Assembly (NCBI GenBank): GCA_028023455.1
Contig: JAQFVV010000256.1
Span: forward strand, 1,289,001-1,353,000
From: Epiperipatus broadwayi
Lineage: Eukaryota; Onychophora; Udeonychophora; Euonychophora; Peripatidae
Length of the DNA stretch: 64,000 nucleotides
Direction of reading: 5' to 3'
The translations under genes were made by a program, and so were the position numbers. The notes under the pieces are model-generated. The model was given only the letters and a program-made list of their open reading frames with translations. It did not search any database and was not told the origin of the DNA. Of the stretch, positions 62,934-64,000 are shown piece after piece; position 1 is the first letter of the stretch, and every line of letters starts with the position of its first letter.

Positions 62934-63125
62934 GGCAAAACTCTCTCCATACAGTAATGCCACTCAAAGCAAGACAGAGTAATCAATGAACATGAGAAGG
63001 CTTGTGCATAAAATCCCTATCTAGTGCCTATTCACCCAATTTCTCCAAACTAATTTTTGGCTTGTGGCCTTCATCAGTGAGGAACCTTGGATCTGAGATC
63101 AATGCACCTAGCATGTGATGTTTAA
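62934..63125. repeat. two-module repeat, partner of 52563-52755
   Basis: Module A (62934-62992) is in the same orientation as 52563-52617. Module B (62993-63125) is inverted relative to 52620-52755. On the minus strand module B reads CTCACTGATGAAGGCCACAA, containing an intact CTGATGA (63077-63071). Confidence 0.7.
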
Positions 63126-64000
63126 AGATTTAAATCTGAAGGTGAGTGAATGCATTGTGGATTTGTAATCTCTGCTTGACATATTGGTATAGAGGCTTAA
63201 TTATATTATAACCTGCATACATATTACTATCAACTTGGAGTGCCATAGGACTTTTAGCATGTATAGATGATCCAGGACCCAGAAAATATAACCCTGAGTC
63301 CATATGTTCTGATCAGTAAGACAAATCCTGTATAGCATAATGGATAATGTCACTATTTTTCTGCCATATTGTAAGCATCTCTCCATATTGCAAAGCATCC
63401 TTAATCAATATACTGCCATGTATAAACTTAGATTTAACATAAGTAAAATATATAAACATACCATACACTCAAAAAATATTTCAGGGAAATGCAATTCTTT
63501 CTCGGGCTTCTCATTTTACATAAACTCACTTATGATGAAGAACACCTTACAAAACAAGCTTAAATAAAATGCCATACAGATTGCAAACTCCCTATCCAAA
63601 GTTTATCTCTCCCTTTATACTAAAATTTACCTATTTAATATATTCATAATGACTTAGATTACATATTATTTGCCTACTGTTAAATTTTCAAAATTGTTTA
63701 ATTCTGCCACCTCTTCCCTCTGCAACAAGCTATTATGGGGCAGGAAAACAGTTTCCATTTCAGCTAAGAGAGAGTTGCCCTCCTATTCATAATGGTCTGG
63801 GCCTTCACAGTATCCAAGAGTTCTATATCCAAAAATTCATAAATTCAATTGCCTCAATTGTTCAAAAGTCCCCAACATTTGCATATCATTAACCTTATTA
63901 GCAGTTGAGCTATGATTATGAAGGTTGGGTCCTTCAAAAGTACTAAGCTCATTTATTTTTATTATCTATTTGGTAACAATACACAGTTTTGAGGACAATT
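63126..64000. other. non-coding DNA, slightly less AT-rich at the end
   Basis: No family recognised. About 63710-63960 has a more even base composition and short open stretches on the plus strand (NKLLWGRKTVSISAKREL). These could be scraps of an unrecognised element running off the window. Confidence 0.4.

Overview
This is a 64 kb piece of strongly AT-rich animal nuclear DNA. There are no operons, ribosome binding sites, rRNA genes or compact open reading frames. Nearly all long ORFs are low-complexity or chance. What can be recognised is a scatter of metazoan transposable elements, most of them decayed, plus a few short open segments bounded by good GT-AG splice signals. The element mix is RTE/CR1/Jockey-type LINEs, Penelope-like elements, Ty3-type LTR elements, Merlin and hAT DNA transposons, and a tRNA-derived retrocopy. 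With the long (TATATG)n-type tracts it suggests an invertebrate with large introns. A mollusc, perhaps a cephalopod, is my best guess and an arachnid is possible; the sequence does not settle it.

Layout: 208-679 is a short hAT-type element. 1639-2300 is a decayed LINE reverse-transcriptase end. 6601-12158 is a young, complete-looking but non-autonomous LTR element on the minus strand, with ~1.5 kb LTRs, a primer binding site, a polypurine tract and one coiled-coil gag-like ORF but no pol. 14960-16849 is an unusual insertion made of ~336 bp tandem units in two opposed blocks, flanked by a 13 bp target duplication. 20860-21345 is a two-copy tandem repeat. 24274-25070 is a Merlin transposon. 29396-30208 is a Penelope-like tail with a 0.3 kb inverted repeat. 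32142-32480 is a LINE endonuclease fragment. 37930-39130 and 43840-44215 are two Penelope-like pseudogenes. 39652-42402 is an old Ty3-type element that has lost reverse transcriptase and RNase H. 46034-46142 is a tRNA retropseudogene with an 18 bp target duplication. 47410-47640, 60240-60536, 61560-61860 and 62304-62740 are further LINE fragments. 56420-56853 is a second hAT-type element with a perfect 8 bp target duplication.

The host signal is thin. Segments 23991-24077 and 34021-34113 (+) are open, phase 0 at both ends, richer in GC than their surroundings, and bounded by strong splice sites. They look like consecutive exons of one plus-strand gene whose introns carry most of the repeats. 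A possible upstream exon end lies at 2849-2875, and a CpG-enriched block at 55157-55470 may be a terminal exon or regulatory region. I could not identify the protein. The rest is AT-rich intronic or intergenic DNA, stated interval by interval below.
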